Shown here piece after piece: positions 5,076-5,169 of a stretch of DNA of 5,169 bases. The stretch comes from Candidatus Hydrogenedentota bacterium (GTDB lineage Bacteria; Hydrogenedentota; Hydrogenedentia; Hydrogenedentales; GCA-2746185): assembly GCA_030123645.1 (NCBI GenBank), contig JASJYE010000209.1, positions 1-5,169 on the forward strand. The letters are read 5' to 3'. The notes beneath the pieces are model-generated. The model was not told where the DNA came from and ran no database searches. It saw only the letters and a program-made list of their open reading frames with translations. Position 1 is the first letter of the stretch; every line of letters starts with the position of its first letter. Position numbers and translations under genes: made by a program.

Positions 5076-5169
5076 CTCTTGGACTGGATAACTCGACTAA
5101 TGAAAAAGATTCTTGCTAAATAGCCGAACATCAACCTCGGACATTCTTGGTTGCAGTATCAAAACTGGA

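Larger units (their letters stand above)
4612..5169. other. Gene-poor tail with eroded short repeats
   Basis: Apart from the promoter and leader of the small gene (to about 4680), I find no supportable gene in these 558 bases on either strand. The stretch holds several short repeat-like elements (4714-4796, 4844-4876, 4917-4941, 4942-4974, 5051-5075), which are listed separately where they can be described. Frames here are short and show no domain or consistent codon pattern. The last 72 bases are open on the - strand but too short to judge. Confidence 0.6.

Noticed and set aside
5097..5168. C-terminal tail of a gene entering from the right on the - strand
   Set aside because: The frame is open for 24 codons up to a TAG, but that is too short in this sequence to distinguish from chance and no motif is visible.

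Overview
The window is a GC-rich stretch of bacterial chromosome. It carries a tRNA-Leu gene, a compact housekeeping run recO-lepA-lepB on the + strand, a short convergent membrane-protein gene on the - strand, and a gene-poor tail full of short decayed repeats. The lineage cannot be fixed from the sequence alone. The tRNA with encoded CCA, the zinc-knuckle RecO, the lepA-lepB pairing, the 'RWDIVVFK' and 'GDNSDSSRDGR' motifs of the signal peptidase, and repeats of the 'TGTCATCCTGAG' type suggest an environmental bacterium, perhaps from the PVC/Hydrogenedentota neighbourhood. That placement is a low-confidence guess.

Layout. Positions 1-94 hold a perfect two-copy 20-bp tandem repeat, each copy a small hairpin, bracketed by a TTGGCGCCGG decamer. 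A tRNA-Leu(CAG) gene follows on the - strand (95-181) with its own good promoter at 210-239. Diverging from it, recO starts at 399 (DNA repair), lepA at 1183 (EF4, ribosomal translocation factor) and lepB at 3103 (type I signal peptidase). All three begin with GTG and probably share one transcript, with gaps of 25 and 105 bases.

The most interesting gene is lepB. At 443 residues it is two S26 units in tandem. The first has the full Ser-Lys dyad (S68, K145). The second keeps the fold signatures but has Leu where the Ser should be and Gly where the Lys should be. It is therefore a built-in pseudo-peptidase, and the single membrane segment between the halves makes its location puzzling.

Convergent with lepB, at 4465-4611 on the - strand, is a 48-residue single-pass membrane protein. 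It has a near-consensus promoter and a strong Shine-Dalgarno sequence. From 4612 to the end I see no further gene, only the promoter of that small gene and a series of eroded short repeats, including an 83-bp imperfect palindrome with a diverged partial copy about 340 bases away.

The genes are mostly ordinary housekeeping functions, linked loosely by translation and protein export. I see no defence system, mobile-element transposase, CRISPR array or biosynthetic cluster.
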